DNA of 64,000 nucleotides from Alicyclobacillus herbarius DSM 13609 (GCF_000430585.1 NZ_AUMH01000003.1:124001-188000); one strand, 5' to 3'; shown: positions 33,833-42,016, counted from the stretch's first letter. Notes: generated from the letters alone by a model not told the origin. Numbers and translations are program-made.

Positions 33833-34588
33833 ATGCAATCTGCCTTCTTCCGTCTCGCCGTGGCCATCTTGGTGTCCGGCGGACTCCTCACCGCCTGTGG
33901 CTCCACGGAATCCACAGGGACTTTGAGCCAGACCGATAGAAACAGTAGCTCCGCCGCACAAAGCGGGGAGACTTATGGCCATGCGGCGGGCGGCCAGAAT
34001 GTCCCAGTCCACCAGTCGTTCCCACCGCGTTCGCCGGATGGAGCAGACGCTGCACATGCATCGCCCACTGCACCTGAGGCTTCGTCATCCGCCTCGACCA
34101 CAGCAACCAAATCGCTTCCGGAAAAGGCGGTACAAAAGCCGGTCGTCCGATGGGACAAGCCTTCTGGTGGACCCTATCCCCACTTGCATCCGAATGAAGC
34201 GGTTTGGATTGACGTTTCCATTTCCAAGCAACGGATGTACATCAAGTCCGGTCAAAAAACGCTCTACACCATGGTCATTTCTTCTGGAATCGACGGAAGC
34301 AAGGCTACCTATACCCCACGTGGAACGTTTTACGTGCAGCCGGAACGCGGAACCTGGTTTTACACGCCACGCTTTCACGAAGGGGCCAAGTACTGGGTGT
34401 CGTGGATGAACCACGGACAGTATCTGTTTCACAGCATGCCAATGGACAAGAACGGGCACGTCATCCTAAAAGACGCCGAGAAGCTGGGCCGGGAAGACTC
34501 CCATGGATGCATTCACCTTACCGTCCCGGATGCAAAATGGGTCTATGAGCACATCCCGACTGGAACGAAAGTGGTCATCCACGACTGA
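33833..34588 (+). CDS. L,D-transpeptidase (YkuD) lipoprotein
   Basis: A 251-residue exported lipoprotein: hydrophobic signal with lipobox LTAC near residue 21, a Ser/Thr/Ala-rich linker to about 110, then a YkuD catalytic domain with HSMPMD and the catalytic motif SHGCIHL near residue 222 (His, Cys). Such enzymes form 3-3 cross-links in peptidoglycan or attach proteins to it, often in spores. The second ATG (33833) is taken, with AAGGAG 8 bp upstream; the first (33812) is only 2 nt from GAGGAG. Confidence 0.88.
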   Translation: MQSAFFRLAVAILVSGGLLTACGSTESTGTLSQTDRNSSSAAQSGETYGHAAGGQNVPVHQSFPPRSPDGADAAHASPTAPEASSSASTTATKSLPEKAVQKPVVRWDKPSGGPYPHLHPNEAVWIDVSISKQRMYIKSGQKTLYTMVISSGIDGSKATYTPRGTFYVQPERGTWFYTPRFHEGAKYWVSWMNHGQYLFHSMPMDKNGHVILKDAEKLGREDSHGCIHLTVPDAKWVYEHIPTGTKVVIHD

Positions 34589-34678
34589 CCACCAAGGTTC
34601 ACGTTGACAGGCGGGATTTCACGCAACACGGTGAGGGTTCTGTGTATTTTGAACTATTGATGAAGTAAGGATGGAATC

Positions 34679-34757
34679 AAGGCCAAGCCGCAAAGGTCAT
34701 GCCCACGACCGCATAACAAGTCCGGGCAAAGGTAAGGTACCTCTCAGGCTTGGCCTT
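34679..34757. other. Possible structured RNA or bidirectional terminator
   Basis: AAGGCCAAGCC (34679-34689) is a perfect reverse complement of GGCTTGGCCTT (34747-34757), enclosing 57 nt with further short complementary arms (TGCCC/GGGCA). It lies between the convergent transpeptidase and metI genes. Confidence 0.4.
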
Positions 34758-34771
34758 AGCTTAAAGGTCAT

Positions 34772-35428
34772 TTAGGCGCGACGAGCGTAATGCCTTACCA
34801 ACCTGTCTCCCAACATCTGCATGAATTGCACGATGACGACGAGAATCGCCGTCGTAACCAGCATAACCCCCGTCTCAAACCGCTCATACCCGTAACGCAC
34901 AGCGAGATCGCCAAGACCGCCTCCCCCAATGACGCCGGACATGGCCGAATAACTGACCAAAGTAACCGCGGTAATTGTGATCCCGGCAATCAAGCCTGGG
35001 CGCGCTTCCGGGAGCAGTACACGGAAAACAATCTGCCAGACGGAGGCCCCCATCGCTTGCGCCGCTTCAATCACACCCGAGTCGACCTCGCGCAGCGCCG
35101 TTTCGGCCACCCGAGCGTAAAACGGCGCCGCTCCCACCGTAAGCGGTACGATGGCGGCGTTCACACCGATGGAGGTGCCCACAATCCATTCTGTCAACGG
35201 AATGATGGCAATGAGTAGGATGATGAACGGTACAGACCGCACGATGTTGACGACGACCGCCAACGCCTGATATGCCCAACGGGTAGGAATCAAGGTTCGC
35301 GTTGAGAACAAGACCAAAAACACGCCCATTGGCAGCCCCAAGACCACAGCTAAAAATGTCGAAACGCCCACCATGTAGAGTGTTTGCCAGGTTGCTTGCA
35401 GGATTTCCGGCCACGCGATGCCACTCAT
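34772..35428 (-). CDS. metI: Methionine ABC transporter permease
   Basis: The permease of the MetNIQ importer for methionine. The 218-residue protein has five to six hydrophobic helices and the EAA loop EAAQAMGASVWQIVFRVLLPEA (about 138-159) that contacts MetN. ATG 35428 overlaps the metN stop (ATGA), showing coupling. The N-terminal segment LQATWQTLYMVGVST is typical of MetI. Confidence 0.95.
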   Translation of the reverse strand: MSGIAWPEILQATWQTLYMVGVSTFLAVVLGLPMGVFLVLFSTRTLIPTRWAYQALAVVVNIVRSVPFIILLIAIIPLTEWIVGTSIGVNAAIVPLTVGAAPFYARVAETALREVDSGVIEAAQAMGASVWQIVFRVLLPEARPGLIAGITITAVTLVSYSAMSGVIGGGGLGDLAVRYGYERFETGVMLVTTAILVVIVQFMQMLGDRLVRHYARRA

Positions 35429-36549
35429 CCCTCATCCCCTCCTGCCGTTGGATAGGTCGAAACTGTTGCTTGATTCCGAGCCGCTGACGGATCGACACCG
35501 CGCCTGGCGTGGACATACTCGCCGCTTTGTGGCCCAGTCAGGATGTCCACCCGGCATCCGCGCTCCTCCAATGCGGCCACAGCTTCTGCCACCGCCAATT
35601 CATCCCCGTACCAATGAACAAGCAGCCGCCCATAGGGTACATCCTTAATCGCATCCACGGTTCCTTGCAGGATGCTGAAGCGACCTTGGGTTTGGGCCGC
35701 GACCTCAGCCAGGATGGGACGATACACAGCATCGCCGCTGAACACCACCCGCAGGCGCTGACCTGGCCCCGGTACGGACGCACTCGCGCCGACCGCCAAC
35801 AACTCGCCACCCAGTTCACCCTCTCCATCCACAGCCAATAGGCGCTTTGTCAATGGATGCTGGGGTGACAAGAACGTCTCCACGACCGATCCGCTCTCCA
35901 CAATGCGACCGTCATCCATCACCGCCACGCGGTCACACAGCTGCCGAACCACGGCCATTTCATGCGTCACCACGACCACGGTGACCCCCAATTCCCGGTT
36001 GACGCGCAGAATGAGTTCTAAGATTTGCCGCGTCGTCTCCGGATCCAGTGCGGAAGTGGCCTCGTCACAGAGCAAGATCTTCGGGCGTGTGGCGAGCGCC
36101 CGCGCGATGGCCACGCGCTGTTTCTGGCCGCCGGAAAGCTCGGATGGGTATTTGTGGGCGTGATCGTTCAAACCGACCCAGGCTAACAACTCCTCGACTC
36201 GGTTGCGTTCCGCGTCCCCACGGACCCCTGCCAGCCGCAGCGGAAACGCCACGTTCTCCGCTACGGTCGCCGAGGAGAGCAGATGAAAGTGTTGGAATAT
36301 CATCCCGATTTGCCGTCGAACCGCCTGGAGTTGACGTTTGTTCATCCGGGTCAACTCTTGCCCATCGACCCAGACCTCCCCCGCCGTCGGCCGCTCCAAC
36401 AGGTTGATGCAGCGCAAAAGGGTGCTCTTGCCTGCGCCCGAATAACCAATCAATCCGAAGATTTCTCCCGCTTTGACCTCTAGGTCAATTTCATCCAAGG
36501 CCACAACGGGCCGCTTGGGAGAACCATAATCCTTGCGAATGCCGTGCAA
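35425..36549 (-). CDS. metN: Methionine ABC transporter ATP-binding protein with C-terminal NIL domain
   Basis: The ATPase of MetNIQ. It shows Walker A GYSGAGKST, Q-loop, signature SGGQKQRVAIARAL, Walker B ILLCDEATSALDP and H-loop THEMAV, followed by a C-terminal NIL domain (about 270-350) that senses methionine. The start is unusual. The ribosome binding site GGGGAGGG lies 7 bp before ACG 36558, which sits exactly where the family's ATG is expected (x-I-E-L-H-G-I-R-K-D-Y-G). The nearest ordinary start is TTG 36549, 16 bp after that site, and is the one I list. It is controlled by a SAM riboswitch just upstream. Confidence 0.9.
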   Translation of the reverse strand: MHGIRKDYGSPKRPVVALDEIDLEVKAGEIFGLIGYSGAGKSTLLRCINLLERPTAGEVWVDGQELTRMNKRQLQAVRRQIGMIFQHFHLLSSATVAENVAFPLRLAGVRGDAERNRVEELLAWVGLNDHAHKYPSELSGGQKQRVAIARALATRPKILLCDEATSALDPETTRQILELILRVNRELGVTVVVVTHEMAVVRQLCDRVAVMDDGRIVESGSVVETFLSPQHPLTKRLLAVDGEGELGGELLAVGASASVPGPGQRLRVVFSGDAVYRPILAEVAAQTQGRFSILQGTVDAIKDVPYGRLLVHWYGDELAVAEAVAALEERGCRVDILTGPQSGEYVHARRGVDPSAARNQATVSTYPTAGGDEG

Positions 36550-36592
36550 CTCTATCGTCGCGGTTCCCTCCCCGTGCTCAGATGCCCGCAGC

Positions 36593-36618
36593 AAAAAACG
36601 CGCCCCGAGAAGGGCGCG
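36593..36618 (-). terminator. Expression-platform terminator of the metN SAM riboswitch
   Basis: Minus-strand hairpin CGCGCCC/GGGGCGCG with a 5-nt loop followed by six Ts, between the riboswitch and the metN ribosome binding site. Confidence 0.88.
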
Positions 36619-36636
36619 CCGGTTGCGCACACACTT

Positions 36637-36744
36637 CTCATCTCTCGCAGACTTTAATCCGGTACAATCTGCGCAGGAATTGGCACCGAGTCGAACTCGG
36701 TTGCCGGGTTTCATCGGGCCCGTCCCTCAACCACTCTCGATGAG
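36637..36744 (-). promoter_or_regulatory. SAM-I riboswitch (S-box) controlling metN-metI
   Basis: Read on the minus strand: P1 CTCATCGAGAG pairs with GAGATGAG; the core has GAGGGACGGGCCCGATGAAA, CCCGGCAACC, the P3 arm GAGTTCGACTC and GGTGCCAATTCCTGC, which match the S-box consensus closely. High SAM should favour the following terminator and switch off the methionine importer. Confidence 0.95.
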
Positions 36745-36800
36745 AATCATAGTCCGTGAATTTTCACGTCAAGCACTGTCCGATGACGGCTCGAGTCTCT

Positions 36801-36829
36801 ATTCTAGTAAGATCCGCACCATTTGACAA
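36801..36829 (-). promoter_or_regulatory. Promoter of metN-metI
   Basis: On the minus strand: -35 TTGTCA (36829-36824), 17-bp spacer, -10 TAGAAT (36806-36801). It faces the riboswitch about 55 bp downstream. Confidence 0.8.
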
Positions 36830-36845
36830 GCTAAGATTTTGATGG

Positions 36846-36874
36846 TTGACAAGCATGGATGCGTCAAGTATAAA
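36846..36874 (+). promoter_or_regulatory. Promoter of metQ
   Basis: -35 TTGACA (36846-36851), 17-bp spacer, -10 TATAAA (36869-36874). The two divergent -35 elements are 16 bp apart. Confidence 0.85.
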
Positions 36875-36901
36875 AGGATTTGCAAACTGCATCTGTCTAA
36901 A

Positions 36902-36999
36902 CTCTTATCCAGAGTAGGCGGAGGGACTGGCCCTATGATGCCCGGCAACCGGCCACGTGCACGGTGCTAACTCCTGCGGATGATTCCGAGAGATAAGAG
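36902..36999 (+). promoter_or_regulatory. SAM-I riboswitch (S-box) controlling metQ
   Basis: P1 CTCTTATC (36902-36909) pairs with GATAAGAG (36992-36999). The core includes GGAGGGACTGGCCCTATGATG, CCCGGCAACC and a GGTGCTAACTCCTGC segment, as in S-box RNAs. The sequence is clearly different from the metN copy in P1 and P3. Confidence 0.94.
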
Positions 37000-37009
37000 G
37001 TGCACACCG

Positions 37010-37039
37010 CCTCTTTTCGCTTGGAAAAGAGGTTTTTTT
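37010..37039 (+). terminator. Expression-platform terminator of the metQ SAM riboswitch
   Basis: CCTCTTTT pairs with AAAAGAGG across a 7-nt loop and is followed by seven Ts. The 5' arm can pair alternatively with the P1 3' strand region. Confidence 0.88.
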
Positions 37040-37125
37040 GTGCCGAAGTGAGGAACACCAACGGGGTCACACGTTGTGTCCGGACGCAACAGACAGAGAG
37101 AATCGATTGCTAGGAGGAGATTCCT

Positions 37126-37998
37126 ATGAAAACTCGCAACATCCTTCGCTTCACTGCCGCTCTAGGCGTAGGCGCAGCCTTGGTTGCAGGCTGCGGTGGC
37201 AATCCCAATTCCGCGTCAGGGAACCAAACTGCCGGTTCTGGAAAGCAAGAGACGGTTCTGAAAGTGGGTGCCACGCCGGTCCCGCATGCCGAGATCTTGA
37301 ACTACGTGAAGCCCATTTTGGCGAAAGAGGGCGTGGACCTAAAGGTCGTAGAATTTAATGACTATGTCCAGCCTAATCGCGCACTGGCTTCCGGTCAGCT
37401 GGACGCGAACTACTTCCAGCACGTTCCGTATTTGCAGCAATACAACGAGAAAAACCATACCCACCTGGTGCCCACAGTCATGGTGCACTTTGAGCCCCTG
37501 GGCCTGTATCCGGGCAAGAGCAAGTCGCTCAAAGCCATCCCGGACGGGGCCACCGTCGCGGTTCCCAACGATACGACGAATGAGGGACGGGCATTGCTGT
37601 TGTTGGCGGATAATGGACTTCTCAAGTTGAAGGACCCGAACAGTCTGGCGGAGACCCCGCAAGACATTGTCTCGAATCCGCATCACCTCAAGATTGAGGA
37701 ACTGGATGCAGCGGCCATCCCCCGCGTCGTAAAGGATGTCAACTATGCGGTCATTAACGGCAACTACGCCATTCAGGCCGGATATCAGGTTTCGGACGCC
37801 TTGGCTGTGGAAAAGGCCGACTCCAAGGCGGCCAAGACCTATGCGAACGTGGTCGTCGTCCGGGACGGGGAACAAAATAATCCAGCCATTGAAAAGCTAG
37901 ACAAGGCCCTTAACTCCCCGAGCGTGAAGAAGTTTATTGATCAGCACTATCACGGTTCCGTGGTTGCGGAATTTGGAAAACCAATCGCGACAAAGTAA
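37126..37998 (+). CDS. metQ: Methionine-binding lipoprotein of the MetNIQ importer
   Basis: A 290-residue NlpA-family substrate-binding protein anchored outside the membrane. Lipobox LVAGC at about 19-23 follows a short signal. The mature domain has VGATPVPHAEIL, YFQHVPYLQQYN and VNYAVINGNYAIQAG, as in MetQ. ATG 37126 follows CTAGGAGGAG. It is divergent from metNI but under a matching SAM riboswitch, so the three parts respond to the same signal. Confidence 0.96.
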   Translation: MKTRNILRFTAALGVGAALVAGCGGNPNSASGNQTAGSGKQETVLKVGATPVPHAEILNYVKPILAKEGVDLKVVEFNDYVQPNRALASGQLDANYFQHVPYLQQYNEKNHTHLVPTVMVHFEPLGLYPGKSKSLKAIPDGATVAVPNDTTNEGRALLLLADNGLLKLKDPNSLAETPQDIVSNPHHLKIEELDAAAIPRVVKDVNYAVINGNYAIQAGYQVSDALAVEKADSKAAKTYANVVVVRDGEQNNPAIEKLDKALNSPSVKKFIDQHYHGSVVAEFGKPIATK

Positions 37999-38080
37999 GT
38001 TGACTACCCCATCAGGTTCTGTCCTCGATAAGGTTCATACCAAACCGAATCGAGTCGAACGAGCAATTTGACTCCGTGTT

Positions 38081-38119
38081 GGGCTGCCCCAAAGACCTGC
38101 TTGGGGCGGCCCCTTTTCT
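38081..38119 (+). terminator. Terminator after metQ
   Basis: GGGCTGCCCCAA pairs with TTGGGGCGGCCC over an 8-nt loop, followed by CTTTTCTT. Confidence 0.88.
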
Positions 38120-38138
38120 TGCCTCTGACTATTCCAAA

Positions 38139-39539
38139 CTACGTCATCCGTTCACGCCGGTAGGCACGGCACGCATCCAGCCATCGGTGCACCACGGCAG
38201 GATTGGAACCAAAATGAACGTGTATGTACGTGGCCAACAGGCGCCCATGGGCGTAACCTTCACTCCACTCGCGCTGCCCTGCCCGTACGGTATAAATATC
38301 TTCACTGCGGGGCCAGTGGCAGTCCATACGCGAGTAATGAAACTCATGACCGCGTAGAGACTCCCCGCTCTTAAGCAGCAGACAATCTCGGCGCGCGATT
38401 AACTCCCGATAACCCATCGCCGTGAGTCGCCGGGTCATGGATACGACACCAGGGATAACACCCACCATCGGCCACACGTGTCCTTCATCGTCTACCATGG
38501 CTTCACTCAAATACATATAGCCCCCGCACTCCGCCAAGGTGGGCAGCCCCTCCTGAATGCGGCTGCGAATACTCGCTCTGACCGCGTCCGCCTGACTCAG
38601 TCGAGCCACAAATTCCTCCGGATAACCGCCCCCAAGGTACAACCCATCTGCCTCCTGAGGCACAGGTTCCCCTTCCAACGGGCGAAATTCCCGAATCTCC
38701 GCACCGGATCGACGAAGCATATCCAAATTGTCTTCATAGTAGAAGTTAAACGCCGCGTCCCTGGCCACTACCATCACAACACGATCCGACCGACAAGCCG
38801 CCCGGTCTTCTTCCGGTACCGCAACGAACCCAGACATCGCCGGCGTGGACTGAGCTATCCGAATGAGCGCATTCAGGTCAACCTGCGCCTCCATCACATC
38901 TGCCAAATGCGCCAACAAGGGTTCAATATTTCCGCGTTCCATGGCGGGAACAAGCCCGAGGTGACGCTCTGGCAGTTCAAGGTCCGCATCCTCCGGCAGC
39001 CAGCCAATAACCGGGATTCCGCAGGCCGACTCTACCGCCGAGCGGATGATTTCGTAATGGCCAAAACCGCCGGCCCGGTTGGCAATAACTGCGGCGATCC
39101 GCACGTCCTTGCGAAAGTTTCTTAGCCCGTGTACAATCGCTGCGGCGGTGCGGGCCATCCGCGAGACGTCGAGCACCAACAGAACCGGAGCTCCTAAGAG
39201 CGCCGCGACCTCCGCCGTACTTCCCGTGTCGGACTCCCCCACCACGCCGTCAAATAGCCCCATCACTCCTTCAATGAGGCAGATGTCTGCGTCTTGGGAA
39301 GCCCGATAAAACGTCTGCTGCACGAAATCTCGAGTGAGCATCCAGGTATCTAAATTCCTCGCGGATCGTCCAGTAACCGTCGAATGGTAACTCGTATCAA
39401 TGTAGTCCGGCCCCACTTTGAAGCCCTGTACCTTCAGGCCTCGCCGCTTCAGCGCCGCCATCAGGCCTAAGGTTACGGTTGTCTTGCCACTGCCGCTCCA
39501 GGGCGCGGCGATGACCAAACGTGGTTTTATCGCAGCCAC
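38139..39539 (-). CDS. cbiA: Cobyrinate a,c-diamide synthase
   Basis: Amidates side chains a and c of cobyrinate with glutamine and ATP. The 466-residue protein has the N-terminal dethiobiotin-synthetase-like ATPase (WSGSGKTTVTLGLMAAL; KVGPDYIDTSYH) and a C-terminal class I glutamine amidotransferase domain (LYLGGGYPEEF, LAECGGYMYLSEA with the nucleophile Cys, and a late His). Start listed as GTG 39539, but this codon overlaps the GGGAGG ribosome binding site; ATA 39530 is at the ideal spacing and could be the real initiator. It stands alone here. No other corrin-ring genes are adjacent, so it may act on scavenged cobyrinate or with genes elsewhere. Confidence 0.92.
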   Translation of the reverse strand: MAAIKPRLVIAAPWSGSGKTTVTLGLMAALKRRGLKVQGFKVGPDYIDTSYHSTVTGRSARNLDTWMLTRDFVQQTFYRASQDADICLIEGVMGLFDGVVGESDTGSTAEVAALLGAPVLLVLDVSRMARTAAAIVHGLRNFRKDVRIAAVIANRAGGFGHYEIIRSAVESACGIPVIGWLPEDADLELPERHLGLVPAMERGNIEPLLAHLADVMEAQVDLNALIRIAQSTPAMSGFVAVPEEDRAACRSDRVVMVVARDAAFNFYYEDNLDMLRRSGAEIREFRPLEGEPVPQEADGLYLGGGYPEEFVARLSQADAVRASIRSRIQEGLPTLAECGGYMYLSEAMVDDEGHVWPMVGVIPGVVSMTRRLTAMGYRELIARRDCLLLKSGESLRGHEFHYSRMDCHWPRSEDIYTVRAGQREWSEGYAHGRLLATYIHVHFGSNPAVVHRWLDACRAYRRERMT

Positions 39540-39662
39540 CTCCCGGATTTAATGGGCTTGTCCCCCCAGACGGCCGCCATCGCTATCGCCCGACGGGAGT
39601 ACACCGCAAAATCTGTTCGGCCGTCTTCACGGTTACTCCGAGCCTTTTCTAATACCAAGCAA

Positions 39663-39688
39663 GCCGCAAGCGGGAACCCCCTTGCGGC
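39663..39688 (-). terminator. Hairpin after the YjcZ-like gene
   Basis: Perfect 8-bp stem GCCGCAAG/CTTGCGGC with a 10-nt loop, 70 bp downstream of the small gene on the minus strand. The following tract TTGCTTGG is only moderately T-rich. Confidence 0.45.
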
Positions 39689-39758
39689 CTGTTTGGCATC
39701 CTGGAACGCGACGATCGCGCTCCAAGATGACCAAGGCATGCCCTGTCGTCCATGTGTC

Positions 39759-39899
39759 TTAATACATAGCTCCCGGTGCCGCTGCGGCACCATCCATGCC
39801 ATAGGCACCGTAGGCGCCTGGGACCAAGAGGAAGAACAACACGAAGATAATCAGAAACACAACCGCCCAACGGGTGTACCCTCCAAAGACTCCGTACAA
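39759..39899 (-). CDS. Small YjcZ-like sporulation-type membrane peptide
   Basis: A 46-residue peptide beginning MYGVFGGYTRWAVVFLIIFV, a single hydrophobic helix with a glycine/tyrosine-rich N-terminus and an A/G/Y-rich tail. This is the YjcZ pattern of small spore-associated peptides. The TTG start at 39899 is chosen because GAGGGGG lies 8 bp upstream and the peptide then begins MYG; the preceding GTG is too close. Confidence 0.6.
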   Translation of the reverse strand: MYGVFGGYTRWAVVFLIIFVLFFLLVPGAYGAYGMDGAAAAPGAMY

Positions 39900-39987
39900 C
39901 GCACACACCCCCTCTTTAGAGATGATGTATGGTATGTATGGAGGGATGATGGAGTAAGGACAAATCACACGGCCTGATCGCCCGAAA

Positions 39988-40203
39988 TCACCCTGAAATC
40001 ACAAGGGTCCACCCTTGTTCAAACGAATAGACACCTGGACGCAAAAGCCCCAGATGACCTAGGTATGCCCCGAGAGCCCCGTTAGCTGTCCCGGTGTGCG
40101 GGTCTTCGAGGACACCGACAGCCGGGGCAAAGTCCCTTGTATGCACGTGTGAACCCGCCAGTATGGGGTCAAAACAAAACAGGTGGATGGTCGCGGCCCC
40201 CAA
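39988..40203 (-). pseudogene. PhzF-family epimerase/isomerase remnant
   Basis: A 71-codon open frame with the PhzF-type segment VHTRDFAPAVGVLEDPHTG then TANGALGAYL, which is the strand-loop with the conserved E-D-P-x-T-G-x-A-N-G motif from the C-terminal half of PhzF proteins (about 280-300 residues when whole). Both ends are missing and no start signal is seen. Interpreted as a remnant. Confidence 0.7.
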
Positions 40204-40328
40204 GGATTGACAGAGACGAGCCTGCCTGGATTCTCAATTCGTTGGCTATCGACAGAACATGGGCACAACTCTCACAATGATTCCATCGGGTAGGTATAGT
40301 ATGCAGCACCATCTTAAAATTAGAAAGA

Positions 40329-40928
40329 TCAGCGGGAGGCCGTTCGTCGATACACCCGCCACCCGATAAAGCAGATGACTAACACCCCAGCGACGACCAA
40401 CACCAGGTATAAATGCCGGTCAACCCATACATGATACCGTGCCCACTCAAGGCCCAGAGTCCGCCCAAGGATGATAAACACGCCGGACCAAATGCACGCC
40501 CCCAGCACGTTATACATACTGAATCGGGGCATGGACATTCGCTCAATCCCCGCTACATACGGAACCAAGACCCGAATACCGGCAAGAAACTTCGAACCAA
40601 GCACAATCCATCCTTGATACCGGTTGAATTGCTCTCCAGCTGCATTCAAACGGTCTTGGGTGATGCCGACATAACGACCATAACGTAAAATGACCGGCCG
40701 ACCCAGGTAACGGCCAAGCCCGTACGCTACACTTGACCCGACAATATTCCCTGCCGCCGCCGACGTCCATAGCGGCAACAGACGAAATACCCCGTGGGTC
40801 CACTCGATGCCAGCGACAGTAAGTGTCGTTTCGGCGGGAAAAGGGATGCCAATCGGCTCGAATAATAAGATGAAAAAGACCCCGAAATAGCCGTACTGGT
40901 GCAACCAGCCTTGAATATCAATGTGCAC
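40329..40928 (-). CDS. DedA family membrane protein
   Basis: A 199-residue membrane protein of the DedA/VTT family, related to undecaprenyl-phosphate and lipid flippases. It shows the FEPIGIPFPAETTL re-entrant segment with conserved E and P, GSSVAYGLGRYLGRP, and the FLAGIRVLVPYVAG motif (usually F-x-R-x-x-P-x-x-x-G-x). GTG 40928 has CAGGAGAG 7 bp upstream. Monocistronic. Confidence 0.9.
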   Translation of the reverse strand: MHIDIQGWLHQYGYFGVFFILLFEPIGIPFPAETTLTVAGIEWTHGVFRLLPLWTSAAAGNIVGSSVAYGLGRYLGRPVILRYGRYVGITQDRLNAAGEQFNRYQGWIVLGSKFLAGIRVLVPYVAGIERMSMPRFSMYNVLGACIWSGVFIILGRTLGLEWARYHVWVDRHLYLVLVVAGVLVICFIGWRVYRRTASR

Positions 40929-41083
40929 GTGAACTCTCCTGAAATTTTATCGCTTGGATGCAAAGCCCTTATCAGTCTGACGCGAAAACGGATAGGCCAT
41001 ACCTGAGCGGATAATTCTCGATTCTTCACCCATGCTAAGGGTGGCATGAGGTTCATGCCGCACAAACCAAAGGAGGGATTCAG

Positions 41084-41287
41084 ATGCCACAACTCAGCGC
41101 ACAGCAGCAACAGCAACTACAGCAGCTACAACAGGCGGTTCAACAGGCCCAACAAGCTGTCCAGCAGGCCCAGCAAAACACCAATCCGCAACAACTCCAA
41201 CAGGCTCAGCAGCGGCTGCAACAAGCCCAGCAGGCAATGCAACAGGCGCAAGCGACGGCCAAGCAACAAAATCACATGTTTGAATAA
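41084..41287 (+). CDS. Glutamine-rich coiled-coil small protein
   Basis: A 67-residue protein in which 33 residues are glutamine. The core is made of short Q-Q-A-V/L-Q-Q-A units, giving an apolar residue every three or four positions, as in a coiled coil. There is no signal peptide or membrane segment, and only the last few residues (KQQNHMFE) break the pattern. ATG 41084 has AAAGGAGGG 7 bp upstream. Similar small Gln-rich proteins occur in spore formers, but I cannot name a family. Confidence 0.75.
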   Translation: MPQLSAQQQQQLQQLQQAVQQAQQAVQQAQQNTNPQQLQQAQQRLQQAQQAMQQAQATAKQQNHMFE

Positions 41288-41464
41288 ATCGGTGACACGG
41301 TCACTTACTTTCATTTCAAAAACCGTTGAGCCGGAGGTGCTGCCGATGTCGCAGGGCAGACTCACGTCGCGGCTGTGCAGACCCCATTTGCATGAGACAG
41401 TCTGTGATCCGCCATGCTAAGACCCATACGTCCCTGTTCTAGAACAAGTGGACACCCGGAAATT

Positions 41465-41653
41465 ATGAAGGAATCACCGAATACTCGTCGATCCGATGGC
41501 GACACCAAGAAACCCCGGCCATCCAAGCCTTCGATGGCCCCAGGAGATACGGACGCTTTAGAAGCGGACGCCACACGAGAAGAAGTGGTGCGCGGGAATT
41601 ACACGCCGGTCACCAAACTGGTCTGGGACGAATACGATGAAAGCCCCCGCTAA
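41465..41653 (+). CDS. Hypothetical small hydrophilic protein
   Basis: A 62-residue protein, basic in the first half (SPNTRRSDGDTKKPRPSKPS) and acidic in the second, ending TKLVWDEYDESPR. No membrane segment. The start is uncertain: ATG 41465 has CCGGAAATT upstream, and an ATG at 41414 has no site. Probably a small spore or stress protein. Confidence 0.42.
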   Translation: MKESPNTRRSDGDTKKPRPSKPSMAPGDTDALEADATREEVVRGNYTPVTKLVWDEYDESPR

Positions 41654-41698
41654 ATGGCTGCGGCTAGGCAGCTATGGTATCGGCAAAACACGGGTGCG

Positions 41699-42016
41699 CT
41701 AGTGGCGCACCCGTCCCGCCTGGTCCACCGGACACCACCTGCCGCCGATGAGGAAACCGCCGGTTTCCTCGATATACGACAAAAATTCGGGATGCTCCTC
41801 GCGAATCCGGTTCAATACATCGGCCTCAATGGTATACGAGTCCGACGTGCGAAAGGCCCCAAAACCGAAATCTTTGCGATGCCCATTATACAGAAGGTAC
41901 CCTTGTCGAGGCACCTCCTCTACCCTTTCTCTGCCTTCGAAATCCGTGTCCACGAAATCCTTGAACTCAAAATGGACCAATTTCTCCAACACTTCCTGTG
42001 GGTCCTGCGCCTGCAT
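41699..42016 (-). CDS. Hypothetical protein, 105 aa
   Basis: A cytosolic protein of unknown function with many acidic and aromatic residues (FEFKDFVDTDFEGRERVEEV; GHRKDFGFGAFRTSDSYTI; HPEFLSYIEETGGFLIGGRW). The sequence looks conserved in character, with mixed alpha/beta, and the end is intact. ATG 42016 follows AAGGAGGCGG by 10 bp. Monocistronic and convergent with 41465-41653. Confidence 0.6.
   Translation of the reverse strand: MQAQDPQEVLEKLVHFEFKDFVDTDFEGRERVEEVPRQGYLLYNGHRKDFGFGAFRTSDSYTIEADVLNRIREEHPEFLSYIEETGGFLIGGRWCPVDQAGRVRH

Noticed and set aside
39552-39977. Plus-strand frame of 141 codons across the YjcZ-like region
   Set aside because: No ribosome binding site, Cys/Arg-rich composition, and it is antisense to the small membrane peptide gene.
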